Assembly: GCF_029784155.1 (NCBI RefSeq)
Contig: NC_073693.1
Location: 108,252,683-108,316,682 of the forward strand
DNA: 64,000 bases
Source: Uranotaenia lowii
Lineage: Eukaryota > Arthropoda > Insecta > Diptera > Culicidae
Direction of reading: 5' to 3'
The translations under genes were made by a program, and so were the position numbers. Below the pieces are notes generated by a model that was not told the DNA's origin, did no database searches, and was given only the letters and a program-made list of their open reading frames with translations. Positions 35,198-46,166 of the stretch are shown piece after piece (positions within the stretch are counted from its first letter, which is position 1; every line of letters begins with the position of its first letter).

Positions 35198-35842
35198 TTA
35201 TATATCTTCAGTGTTGTCGGAAGCCATGAAAATGCTGCTTTTCAAGCCACAGGTACAGATGGCTTGCCAAACCAGATATTTCTTCGCGAAATTCGACAGT
35301 TTCATGTGCTTGAAAATATCTGCTACCTTTCTCCTTCCTTTTGCCGTATAAAACTCCTGTCCCGGAAGCTGCTTGTAGTCGGCTTTGACGTAGGTTTCGT
35401 CGTCCATTACCACGCAGTCAAACTTCGTCAGCATCGTCGTGTACAGCCTCCGGGATCGCGCTTTGGCCATCGTATTTTGTCTATCATCGCGATTTGGAGT
35501 CACTACATTCTTGTAAGTCGATAGTTTGGCTCGTTTTTTGGCTTGATGCACGGTTGTACACGATATACCCAGCTTATTTGCGGCATCTCGGAGAGAGAGG
35601 TTAGGGTTTTGCTTGAAACTACCGGCAACTCTCTTTGTCGTCTCAGCGGCTTCCGATTTTCGATTTCCCCCCGATCCAGACTTCCTGGCTGTCGACAAAC
35701 GTTCCCCAAACACTTTAATTACATTTGTAACGGTTGATTTGGCAACTTTTAGCGATTTTGCCAGCTTTGCGTGCGAGTAGTTCGGATTTTCGCGATGCGC
35801 GTGCAAAATTTTTATACACTGCTCCTCTTCCTTGGACGGCAT
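35198..35842 (-). pseudogene. DD37E mariner-type transposase, C-terminally truncated
   Basis: Starting at MPSKEEEQ (35842), the N-terminal half is open for about 214 codons. It has two helix-turn-helix-like segments (PNYSHAKLAKSLKVAKSTV and NLSLRDAANKLGISCTTV), a GSGGNRK linker, and the catalytic core start MDDETYVKAD, GQEFYTAKGR, FAKKYLVWQAICTCG. The frame then ends at 35198 after unrelated residues. The second D and the E of the DDE triad are missing, so it cannot transpose. The frame can be extended upstream to 35917, but those codons derive from a CA microsatellite and are unlikely to be original. No TIR was found at either side. Confidence 0.85.
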
Positions 35843-35891
35843 TTTGACAACTGAAGAGTGAATTCCAAAATCAAAACAGGAGCAACATTCT

Positions 35892-35911
35892 ACACACACA
35901 CACACACACAC
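35892..35911. repeat. (AC)10 microsatellite
   Basis: Ten AC dinucleotides immediately upstream of the transposase remnant. Confidence 0.9.
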
Positions 35912-35917
35912 CTTCAA

Positions 35918-37180
35918 AATGAGGGGTGTTCAGGTTTTTTAAATGTAAAATTGAAAGAAATACGTCAAGTTGATATTGACCAAAATTTGACCGTATCACC
36001 CTTCAATATCTTTGGTTTGGAGTTTTTAAAAATCTAGGTTTCTAGAGTTATCATTAAACTGAAAATTAAATTATTTCGACTATCCGTTTGAGCTTAAATT
36101 GATTAGCTCGAGAAGTCCAGATGTGTTTCCTATTTTGGCTCAGTGTTTAATTTGAAACTACATTCATCTTGTGGAATAAACTCTAAATTTTGATAGTAAT
36201 TAAAAACATTTATAGTTTAAGTGCCAAATTGAAAGTCGGAATGATGAATAAATTATAATTGAGTTCTTGGATATAAATATTGCATTTAAATTAAGGAAAA
36301 TTGTCTCTGAATATTGTGGTAGTGGAGAGTAGGAATATAAGAATAATAATGAAAAACATGAAGAAAAAAATGAAACAGGATTGAATTAAATTAAATTTAC
36401 TATTTATTGAACAAAATTGGGTAAAGTTTGATCGTAGGCTACTTTAGTTGGTTTTATTAGTTTAGCGTGTAGAATGTACCCCTCGTAGTAGTGTTGGTAT
36501 AAAATGTCAAATTAATTGATCCGTCCATGTGTGGGTGCCTGAGTACGATCTCAATGATGGGATCGAAGAGGAGATGAGAAAAAGAAGTCAGTTTATAAAC
36601 GAGTTTTACAGAGCGCAGTTAGGCTTTGACGAGCCGCGGGTGTAGAAAAAAAAAAAGGGAAATTTAATGGGAAAGAATATTCCCATGAAAATAAGGATTC
36701 ACCACAAATATGATCTGAATGTAAAACTCAAACTGAATCTGGAATAAAAGTTCTATAAATATACTCTTACCTAAAAATAAAAACAAGACACTTATTGCTC
36801 TGAAATCTACAGGCCTTATTTTGTGTTGATATTCTCTCAACCTTTTACGGAAGTATAAACAGAATCAAATCAATCAAAATTAAAAATCCAAATTGTAATA
36901 AAAACCATCGTTTTTAATTTAGGATAAATAACGAAGGATATTCCAAAATCAAATTCTAATGAATAACTTGAATAACTAATTTTTTTTACTAGAACAAAAG
37001 AAAACTTTAAGTATGGCGAAATTTTTAAATTTAATTTTCACCTTTTGAATCATTTTTAGGAGAATGCATAATTGAAGCTGTACGAATTTGAATCATTTTT
37101 AGGAGAATTCATAATTGAAGCTGTAAGAATTTTCAAAGGAGTCCATAATCAAATTCAAAATTCATTACCAAAATAAACAG
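35918..37180. other. Unassigned AT-rich sequence
   Basis: No gene recognised. It contains the 43-bp tandem pair listed separately. Confidence 0.35.
37044..37129. repeat. 43-bp tandem duplication
   Basis: Two adjacent copies of a 43-bp unit beginning TTTGAATCATTTTTAGGAG, differing at two positions. Confidence 0.85.
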
Positions 37181-37270
37181 TAGGGGAGAGTAAGGTAGCG
37201 TGAGCCACTCTGAATATGTATCTCGGATGTGTGTTGAGATAAACATCTCAACCCACATAAATGCTGAAGC
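37181..37270. mobile_element. Fragment of TAGGGGAGAG-ended MITE
   Basis: TAGGGGAGAGTAAGG...GAGCCACTC then CGGATGTGTGTTGAGATAAA match 15984-16060. The right end is not found, so only the left end of the element is supported. Confidence 0.5.
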
Positions 37271-37330
37271 CACTTGCTTTATAATTGATTAAGTCAACAC
37301 AATAATTTCTTAACTTGATTTCTGAAAAAT

Positions 37331-37401
37331 GGTTTAAAAGTATATTTCTTATAATAAATTTTGACAACCAAAATTCATTACAAGAAATATACTTTTAAAC
37401 C
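37331..37401. repeat. Perfect 20-bp inverted repeat (hairpin)
   Basis: GGTTTAAAAGTATATTTCTT at 37331-37350 is exactly inverted at 37382-37401, with a 31-base AT-rich loop. Confidence 0.75.
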
Positions 37402-38060
37402 AGTTTTGACTATGACTTCCTCAACTGAAATTTCATTGTGAAGGTGACCATTTAATCAGCATTGTTATCTATAGTAATCGGCAGTTTTATTTTGATTCTT
37501 TTATTTTTCGTTTGAGATCTTTTACGTTGTATTTGCACTCTTCCTACGATTTTTTTTAAATTTTTACTTTACATGGTTTTTTAAATAAAATTAAATTTTT
37601 AGAATCTATCGGAAAACATTGTTAAGTAGAAATACAATTTGTTTTTACAACAAATAAATTATAAAAACCAATTTAACAATTCGCTGCATAGATACCACTA
37701 ATAAAAATGAGAAAAAAATTTAGAGGGTCCCCCTAAGAAAATTGCTCTGGGCCCCCGAAGACTTATCCGGCCCTTATCCGAAATAGGGTAAGTGAGCCAT
37801 AGCTTGGCATGCTCCTTATTTTGGCATGCCAAAATGCATTTTGGTAATTTACGTGTCAAACATATGCCTAAAAATAAAAAATAAATATGTTAGAAAAAAG
37901 TGTACAAACCGCGAAGAAATTCAATATCTTTCGACCTACCTGACCCAAATCTATGAAATTATACTTTCCTTTTGTGAAAATTTACGGAGAATCGATTGGG
38001 CATAGTTTCAAACGCCGCACAAGCTTACGAACGGAGATATAAGGCCTTTTTAGCCCCTAA
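37402..38060. other. Unassigned; includes satellite-associated segment
   Basis: No gene recognised. The 52 bases from 37901 (TGTACAAACCGCGAAGAAAT onward) recur at 39119-39168 on the other side of the satellite. Confidence 0.45.
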
Positions 38061-39110
38061 TTCCCCTATATTTTGTAAACATTACAGAATAACACAGATT
38101 CGAACCAGAGAATTTTGAGCGAAAACAAACCTATCGTGTGTAATTTTTTCTGAGAAATCGAATGAAGGCTGTTTTGGCCACCGCACGCTTCAGAAAATGG
38201 AGTTATGGCTGTTTTTACTCTCAATTTCCCTATATTTTCCAATTTTTTCAGAAAAAAGCATGTTTGGACTTTAAAATTTTGAACTAAATGGGTTGTTTCT
38301 TGTGTGTTTTTTTTCGGTGAATTGAATGATGGCTGTTTGAGCTCCCGCACCCTTCGGAAAATGAAGTTATGGCTAATTTACCTTCAATTCCCCTCAATTT
38401 TTCTAATTGTTAAGAAAACGCATGTTCGAACTTGAAAATGAAGAATCTTTTGGGACGTTTCTTGTGTGATTTTTTTTTCCGAGGAATCCAATTAAAGCTG
38501 TTTGAGCCACCGCACATTTCGGAAAATGGAGTTATGGCTGTTTTTACCCTCAATTCCCCTACATTTTTTCAATGATTTCAGAAAAATGCATGTTCGGACT
38601 TGAACATTTTGAATCAAATGGGTTGTATCCTATGTAATTTTTTCCGAGGAACTCAACTAAGCCTATTTGAGCCACCGCACGGATTGAGAACAGAATTTAT
38701 GACTGTTTACCCTCAATTGCCCAACATTTTTCAAATAGCTCAGAAAAAGCATGTTGGGACTTGATACCAAAAGAACCAAATGGGTTGTATTTTGTGGAGA
38801 TTTGTCCGAAGAATCGAATGAAGGCTGTTTAAGCCGCCGAACGCTTCGGAAAATGGAGTTATGTCTGTTGTACCCTCAATTCCCCTACATTTTCAATTTG
38901 TTAAGAAAACGCATGTTCTGACTTGAAATTTTGAATCTATTGAGACGTATCTTGTGTGATTTTTTCCGAGGAATCCAATAAAGCCTGTTTGAGCCACCGC
39001 ACGCTTTGGAAAATGGAGTTATGGCTGTTTTACCCTCAATTCCCCTACATTTTTTTAATGATTTCAGAAAAAAGATGTTAGGACTTAAAAATTTTGAACC
39101 GAACAATGGG
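38061..39110. repeat. 163-bp satellite, six units plus a partial
   Basis: TTCCC anchors recur at 38061, 38225, 38388, 38554, 38718, 38880 and 39040, a period of 160-166 bp. Each unit has the phrases GGAAAATGGAGTTATGGCTG, ACCCTCAATTCCCCTA and GCATGTT(C/T)GGACTT with moderate divergence. It is bounded by a 52-bp direct repeat (37901 and 39119) spaced 1218 bp, suggesting a larger repeat unit. Confidence 0.85.
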
Positions 39111-39168
39111 GAAAAAGGTGTACAAACCGCGAAGAAATTCAATATCTTTCGTCCTATATGACCCAAAT

Positions 39169-40068
39169 CGCACAGTGGTTCAAATCCACCAAAAGATGGA
39201 AAAAAATACTTTTTTCCAGTCAGCGACTACCAAATTTTTTATGTTGGAATCGAATCTCCAATATTCAAGGAACGTTATGATGTAATTAGATATGTTCTAG
39301 GATTTTTTATACACCTTCCATGGAACAAACATGAACGACAAGTTAAACACAAGATTTAAAAATAGGATTTTTTATTCTCAACCCAAAACAACTAATACAA
39401 GCATAGAAATCTTTAAAAAATTATAAATATCTATACCGAAGTGATATATAATAATCTATTTCATAGTTCGGAGATGAAAAACGTCCTCAATATAATGAGC
39501 TAATAATGTTTCGCTTGATTTAGAACCCAAAATTTGATGATAAAATTTTTTCGATTCACTCTATTAATTTTTCGGAAGCAAAAATATAGCTTGCGCTGCC
39601 GATCGCCATAGTAAATTATATACCGTTGGATAGATAAAAACCTCATGAAAAACATATATTAAAATTAGCTGCTAGTTTTTGCTATATTTTGAATACGATG
39701 TCTTTAAGTGGAACGCGGATTGGTTCAAAAATGGAAATTTTAAAGTTTTTATCAGAGTAAACCAAGCATTGTTTGCTTCGATAGATATGCAACTTCACCA
39801 TAAAACAACAGTTTTAGTATTGATACAACTAACCTAGAGGAATTTTGGAGCTCATACTAAATTTTAACAAAAATATTCATAAATAATTGAAAAATATTCA
39901 ATTTTCCAGTATAAAGCTCAAACCCTGTTTTGGCAATTATAGAAAAAAATTGCAAACTTTGAAAAAAAATTCAGTTTTTTATTTTTTACTTCTTTCCACC
40001 TATAATATTTGACAAAAAAGCTTTTTATTATTTTTTTCCACCTTTTTTTGATTTTGAACCACTGTGCG
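39169..40068. mobile_element. TIR element, CGCACAGTGGTTCAAA ends
   Basis: CGCACAGTGGTTCAAA at the left is mirrored at the right as TTTTGAACCACTGTGCG, and the next bases (CACCAAAAGATGG versus CCACCTTTTTTTG) are partly mirrored too. It interrupts the satellite-associated repeat. No target duplication or transposase is apparent. A similar terminus lies at about 56654-56665. Confidence 0.65.
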
Positions 40069-42116
40069 TCGGTTTAAAATAATAAAAAAAAGAAAATATT
40101 TACAAAATACTTCAATTTTTCAACACATTTCAATTGCCATTATAACTGTTGATTATAACATTTTAATAAGTGAGTAACAAAGGACTAACCGAAGGCTTTG
40201 AGCTTTCTTTACAAAGTTGTCCTTCGTTCACATCTTCATCGCCTACTCACTTTTTCTACGAAGCGCACTCAACTCATCTATTAAGCTATATATTTCACAA
40301 GGTCTTAAATTTATAACTTTTAATCAATTTCGTCGCAATGCCATTTAAATACTAAAATCATCAGTATTGAATATTGTTTTTTTTGTTTCCGAGAAATGAT
40401 CAATCATTTAAATCATTCGTATGTATGAAACATCAGTTTCGGTTATACCTATTGTAGAATTTGAATAAAAGTTCTAATATGTATAGGTTCAGTAATGTAT
40501 GCATGAGAGCGCGAGTCCCTTCTATTTTTTTCAATTCATAAAAGAGTTCAAGTAGTACAAAAGTTCCAATGGATTTTTTTTTGGATTTATAAATTTTTAT
40601 AAATTTACGTTCTATCGTTCCTAATAATTGGCATTATACATCACCTTGAGCCTTATAAGGAAATCCTTTCATTTTTAATTATTTCCATATAAAAACCAAA
40701 AAAAAACCATTTCGTAAAAACAACATTCGGAAAACGGATTTATCGACAAACCAGGACATAAAAGCATAGATTCTCAAACGAAACGATTATGGGCTTTAAA
40801 ACTCGATTCGAATTCTTATTTCAAATGATAACGGAAAATACGTCTATACGAATGAGATCTCCGTTGCGTCATCATAATTCAAGGTTCGGAAGAAGTCGTA
40901 AATTTTTCTGTGCTCTACGTGTCCTGCTGCAGCCCACCACGGTCCAATTCCAGACGTAATCTCGAGGAAAGTAATTTCCGCCAAAAGATGACACGGTTGA
41001 ATGGTTTTTTTTCCTCCTAGAGAGTGAATTTAATTCCTCCGAATGGTGCTCTGGTGACGCATGGTTAGCCACCGAGCCACTGGAAAACCGGCTTCAATTC
41101 AATCTTTTGCTCCCGTTTGAGGACCGAGTTGATTTAATTGTACACATCATTCAAGACAGTACTGAAAGCATTAATTTCCAGTCCAGATGTGCCTGTGAAT
41201 GGCTTTTATGACCATTTTATAGCTGGAAGAAACGAGGCCCGGCGATTTCGCAAAACTCGGAACTAGAAGAATGACTCTTCTAAATCATAATACCTACCTC
41301 TTCACAATCGAGTTTCCTTCCATTTACACCCACACTCACTCTCGAGGAGTAGCAGAATGGGAAAAACAGGAAAAAAGACTGCACAGTTGGAAATTCCCCG
41401 TGATACCATTATTGCAGGAAGTTTTCTAAACTCGGGTTGAATGTTTTACAGTCTTTACGTGGCGAAGCACGAAAGTTTTAAGAAAATCTTAACTTAGAGC
41501 AATTTTCGAAATTTTTCAGCTAGAAAACTTTACTCAAACTGTTGTTATGGTGTTGAAAATTTCATTTTTACATAGGAATATGAAAAAAGTTTTCATCCTT
41601 TCACCTTTTCTTCGTCGTCGCTATAGGAGGTACAATCATTGGCTTGGTCTGGCATCGCCTGGGATAGACATCGAAGATGCTAAAGGATCCTTTCCCAGCT
41701 TCCAAGCTGCCTTGTCCTGGCTACTGGCAGATTTCTAAGGCAAAGAGGCATGAATAAGGAATAGGAAGACTGTATCTCTCGCATGTTGTAGCAGACATGA
41801 GAAGGCACTCGTAGGCTTATGTATGGAAGCTTTCCAGCAGCCAAGTGTGTACTCGGGCTATTCATTCATACTCATGAAGCTCAGGCTGAATAAACAGAAA
41901 CGGCAAGCAAATACGCACCACCACATTTTACCCAAATTGCATTTTTAATCGATTAAAGGCTTGCAAATTAGATTTGAACTGCATATAGGAAACGATTATC
42001 TACAGTTCAGAATCAGAGTTAAAATTTTGTTAATAAAATTGATATAAATTCCCCACCCGTCCTCTTCCAAAGTGAGAAGGGCTTACGAACTATACCATAC
42101 TTAGAATTATTTTAAG
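40069..42116. other. Unassigned; less AT-rich block at 40860-41900
   Basis: The first 800 bp are AT-rich. 40860-41420 and 41620-41890 have more balanced composition without recognisable coding sequence. Possible host non-coding DNA. Confidence 0.35.
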
Positions 42117-43089
42117 TACCGTAAAACTGAGTAACATTGATCATCGGGGTAACTTTGATCAACATGAAATTTGTCCACATAACCATCAATAACTAAGTCT
42201 AAAGTTAAAATATCTCAAAAAATATTCAACGTTTATAAACCTATAAGTTGGGTTTCAAATTGGGAAAAACTTGGTTTGTTTTGAAAATTTCAAATGTAAG
42301 AATAAATGTAATTTTAAAATCTTGAAATATCTATTTTTTCAAAGGCTCGTAAAAAAAACACCTTTCCTGGTGAAATCAAGACGTTTAGAAGCAGCTAGTC
42401 TAGTACAAAAGGCTAGAAACCTTATCAAACGGTAAAATTTGGAGAAAAAATGAAAGGGAAATAGTGCAAGGGCCTAGGAAATTGAATGAAGGCAAAATTT
42501 CATATTTTAATGTAGTTAAAATTTTATATGTAATGTAAAATTATTGTCAATCTTTCGATTTTCATTGTTGTTCGACTTTTACACATTAAGGACCGCGATG
42601 TTTATTTTTTTTTTTGTATCACGAAGATATCTAAACGAAGAAATTCAGCATTGTGTATCTCAGAATTCACTGAACCAAAAGTTACAAATGAAGTATCTTT
42701 GAGCCACCGAAAGTGTTGTGTTCAATTTTTTAGAGTTTCAGGATTAATTTTATATCACTTGCGTTTGTTCCGAACTGCTTTGGCTATTGATAAACTAGCA
42801 GTTGTAAATATCATGAAAGTGTTTTGTATCCATTATGATCAAGAAAACTTGTTAAAAAACCGTCAAAATAGAGACTGATCAATGTTACCCCAAAGCATCA
42901 AAATCTTAACAAAGACGAAATCGATTTTTAAATCAATTTTTAAGTAGTCCAATAAATTCCTGCAACCATGTTTTACGTTCATAGGAGTCCAGTACTTTTT
43001 TTTTAAATATCAAACATGCCATATTCCCCTTAACAGAAAAAAATAAGCGAAAAATATCGAAAAAAGGGATCAATCCCCGTTTTACGGTA
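42117..43089. mobile_element. TA-flanked MITE, TACCGTAAAAC ends
   Basis: TACCGTAAAACTGAGTAAC then ATTGATCA at the left mirrors the right end (GATCAATCCCCGTTTTACGGTA). TGATCA phrases are repeated subterminally at both ends. The last 135 bp match 5738-5880 inverted. No transposase; a frame at 42651-42878 is unrecognised. Confidence 0.72.
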
Positions 43090-43480
43090 TCTGAAAAAAG
43101 TCACATGTCACAGTTGAAAAAACTCGTCAAGTTAAGCCAAATACAATATGGATAAAACCTGCCTCTTGGTTTTCGATTCCGCCCTGGAAAGGGTAGGTTT
43201 CTTATAAAATTTGATCTCTTTTGTTTGCTATTTTCTCGATTTATGTTAAAAAATATATAAAGAAGCCCCCTCTTTGTCTTAACCACCCCCATCCCCTCCC
43301 ATTCTTGAGAATGTCGTGGTCTTTAATTATCATATCCATTTTTGTACCCAAAGACCATCTCATATCAAATTCAGTACCAATGGTTGAAAATCGATCGAAT
43401 CGGAAATTTGTGTCGAAAAGATCGATCTCGCAAAAATCGATCCAAGATCGACCAGTCCTAATTGGGAATATAGGAAGAGA
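43090..43480. other. Unassigned AT-rich sequence
   Basis: No gene or repeat recognised. Confidence 0.35.
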
Positions 43481-43888
43481 GTACCCAAGCAACCAAAAGT
43501 CCCATAAAACAGGTACAAAAACGCTTACTCAGCCCCATCATTGATATGAAGTACGTTCTATGCAGCTCAATATTTAAATTCTTATTGATACTTTCAATTT
43601 CCGAAACAAGTGATGATCTTCTATTCAGCTTTCAGCGGCCTCTTAATTCAGCTTCCAAAAATCGCAAAATGAGCAAAAAAAATCTCTCTCTATCTCAACT
43701 GAACCGTTGGCTTCTGTTCATATCACCTTCTCTTGATTATTTACTGTGTTCTGTACCGGTGCCGCCATGATGCCACGCGCCGGATTCCAAACTCGACAAT
43801 TTGCTCAATTGCTTCTTTCCTACATTTCCTACATATATCGCATCAGAACGGTAACTCAACTACTAAATTACTTTTTGAAAAAAAACTT

Positions 43889-43958
43889 GCCCGGCTTGGG
43901 GATCGAACCCCGACCTTCGTGGTGAGAATCGAACACGCTACCACTAGACCACGCCTAG
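43889..43958 (-). other. tRNA-like sequence with A and B boxes
   Basis: On the minus strand an A-box match TGGTCTAGTGG (43951-43941) precedes a B-box match GGTTCGATCCC (43909-43899) at tRNA-like spacing, followed by a run of eight T. D-loop and T-loop sequences resemble Glu or Gly tRNAs, but the T stem pairs only in part and no clean anticodon stem forms. It is therefore more likely a tRNA-derived SINE head or tRNA pseudogene than a working tRNA. Confidence 0.55.
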
Positions 43959-44016
43959 ATGTTGTTCTAGCCGAAGCTAAAACTCGAAGTGGTGATTTGA
44001 TTTTGAAAGCACATCA

Positions 44017-44290
44017 ATGCACTTTTTGTGACTTATCAAATCCCGTTTTGAGCACTTTTGTGCCCTTTATGTGACTTACTAAATCCCGTGTTGAGCACTT
44101 TTGTGCCCTTTATGTGACTTAAGTCCCGTATAACGTACGTATAGATCACTTTTGCAACTATCAAGTTCGTTAATGAGTACATATAGTTCACTAATGGGAA
44201 TTGGGCAAAACAAGTCACATACAACGTAAATATTAATCATTTTTGCAACTTTCAAGTTCATTAATGAGTACATAAAGTTCACTAAAGGAA
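44017..44290. repeat. Two families of short tandem repeats inside the TIR element
   Basis: From 44017 to about 44110 a unit of about 45 bp with GAGCACTTTTGTGCCCTTTA and AAATCCCG is repeated about 2.5 times. From about 44148 to 44290 a second unit of about 90 bp (TTTTGCAACT, CAAGTTC, TTAATGAGTACATA, GAATTGGGCA) occurs twice. Confidence 0.7.
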
Positions 44291-44458
44291 ATTGGGCAGT
44301 AGATTCTCTTTGTCAGCCAATATGTAACTTTCAATGCCTTCATTCAAGTAAATATGTGACTTTTGGTTGCTTGGGTACTGTCATAGCGCGTACTTCGTGG
44401 TTCCAATGAGAGCCAGTCTCGATTACCAAGGGTTCGATCTGGAGCTAAGATGTTATAC

Positions 44459-44705
44459 TAAGGTTGCCATAACTTTTTCCGCACGTATCCGGGCTATTTT
44501 ATTTAAAATCCAGGCCATATCCGGGCAAATTTGATCAAAACCCAGGAAGTACTCAACAAAAAGCAAGAAAAAAAACTTGAAAAAAAGCAGGTAAAATCCC
44601 CCTTTTTTAAATGAAATCTGGGTAACCGGGCTGGACAAGAATTCCCAAATTTTGTATTCAATATCCGGGCAAACCCGGGTACAACCGAGCAATCTGGCAA
44701 CCTTA
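44459..44705. mobile_element. Small MITE, TAAGGTTGCCA ends
   Basis: TAAGGTTGCCA at the left and TGGCAACCTTA at the right are perfect inverses, and ATCCGGGC phrases follow inside both ends in both orientations. Length is about 247 bp, with no coding capacity. Confidence 0.65.
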
Positions 44706-46096
44706 CTATATACTCTTCCATGAGGATAACCTAAACTGTTATCGAATGCTCAAGTAATCGAAAGTAGAACGATCACTTGAAAGTATATTCAGTCTTGGAA
44801 TAAGCATCTGTGTCTATAACTTTTTACTTAGCTTAAGATCGAAGTTCTTATCGGAACTTCAAAAATGCATTGTCGATAGAATGCTATTTCTATAAAAATA
44901 CTAGCAGACCCGGTAAACTTCGTCTTACCATTTTAAACTTGGCATCCATTTTACATTTTTTCTTCGCTGTTTAACTTTAAAAAAGCATCAAATGTTGAGT
45001 TGTTAATAGACTCGCTTCGTGAACATGTCCTAGTTTTTTTTTACATTTCTCTCCTTTCCGTTTACTCGAATTGTCCTGCTAAATTCTATCGGAATCAAAC
45101 CTAAGAACTTTAACTCATGCATCTTACCTGAATACTTATTTAATTACTTTTCAGCACTTAACGTAACCATCAAACTTGGCAAGCTCCGTGCTGAAAAAAA
45201 TTCACTTTTAGTAACTTGTTCCATATGTAACTATACAAGGCCGTGCGAACGGGAGAGGGGGGGGGGTTTAGGGGTTTCCCCCCCATGGAGATTTTTTCCA
45301 AGTTAAATTTTCACCTTAGCAATAGGAAATAACTTGATTTTGAAATTTATTTGAAAATAAGTGTTAACAAGCTGGTCAAAAATTTGGCTCGCCTCCGGCG
45401 GAATTTAGTCTTAAATTTTTCTAGGCTTGAGACATTTCATTCTACGACACTATTTAACTTTCACGAATTGAATCTAATTTTAATTGTAAATTAAGATTTG
45501 ACTCAAGTCAAGAGCCACTCAACCTTCTGTATTGAAACTTTAAATTTGACTTACAAAAACCCTAACTCATGTTTAGAATGGGTTTTTTAAAAGGTTTAAC
45601 TCAATAAGTTCAGAGTTTGAGACCAACCATTTGAACTTCAAAATTAATTCATCAAATACTAATTTTATACATCAACAAGTCGGTAGCCATATAACAGGCG
45701 TTTACCACTCACGATGGTCAACAGAATTAATAAAAAAAAAAACTTAAGCTTATATCCTCTAATTTACTACTAAAAGTTTTGAATAAAAAAATCGTATATC
45801 TCCTTACAAATTTTACGCAAATTTGAGATATTCTCCAAGAAAACAATTTAGTTTCAATTTTATTTTTTATTTCTGGTCAATTTTACATTAATTTGTTTTT
45901 GATAAATCACACAAGGCCAAAAAATTTTTATTCTTCCAACGTGCAATGAATTCTAAAGGCATTTTGACTAATTTGGATACCCTGAATCGAAATATGCAAT
46001 TTTTCTATCAGCTTTTGTTATTGAAATATCTTATAAAACTAGTTATTTAAGAAATTTCCATACTTTTTTTACAAGACTTCAAATAAAAAACATAAC
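44706..46096. other. Unassigned with two repeat fragments
   Basis: ACTAGCAGACCCGGTAAACT at about 44901 matches the heads of the repeats at 50231 and 51719. 45290-45415 is an inverse copy of 7363-7440, with an extra middle segment and a run of G upstream. The rest is AT-rich and unassigned. Confidence 0.45.
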
Positions 46097-46166
46097 GTTT
46101 TTTTTTTTTTATTATTTAAGGACCTTTTTTTGACATTCAGGTCCAATACTGTTTTTGCGTTTACAT

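Larger units (their letters stand above)
43481..44378. mobile_element. TIR element carrying a tRNA-like sequence
   Basis: GTACCCAAGCAACCAAAAGT at the left is perfectly inverted at the right (ACTTTTGGTTGCTTGGGTAC, ending 44378). The 898-bp interior contains a minus-strand tRNA-like sequence and two sets of tandem repeats. No transposase and no clear target duplication. It could be a MITE that acquired a SINE-like insert. Confidence 0.72.

Noticed and set aside
44401..44450. B-box-like GGGTTCGATCT
   Set aside because: No A box at suitable spacing and no stems.
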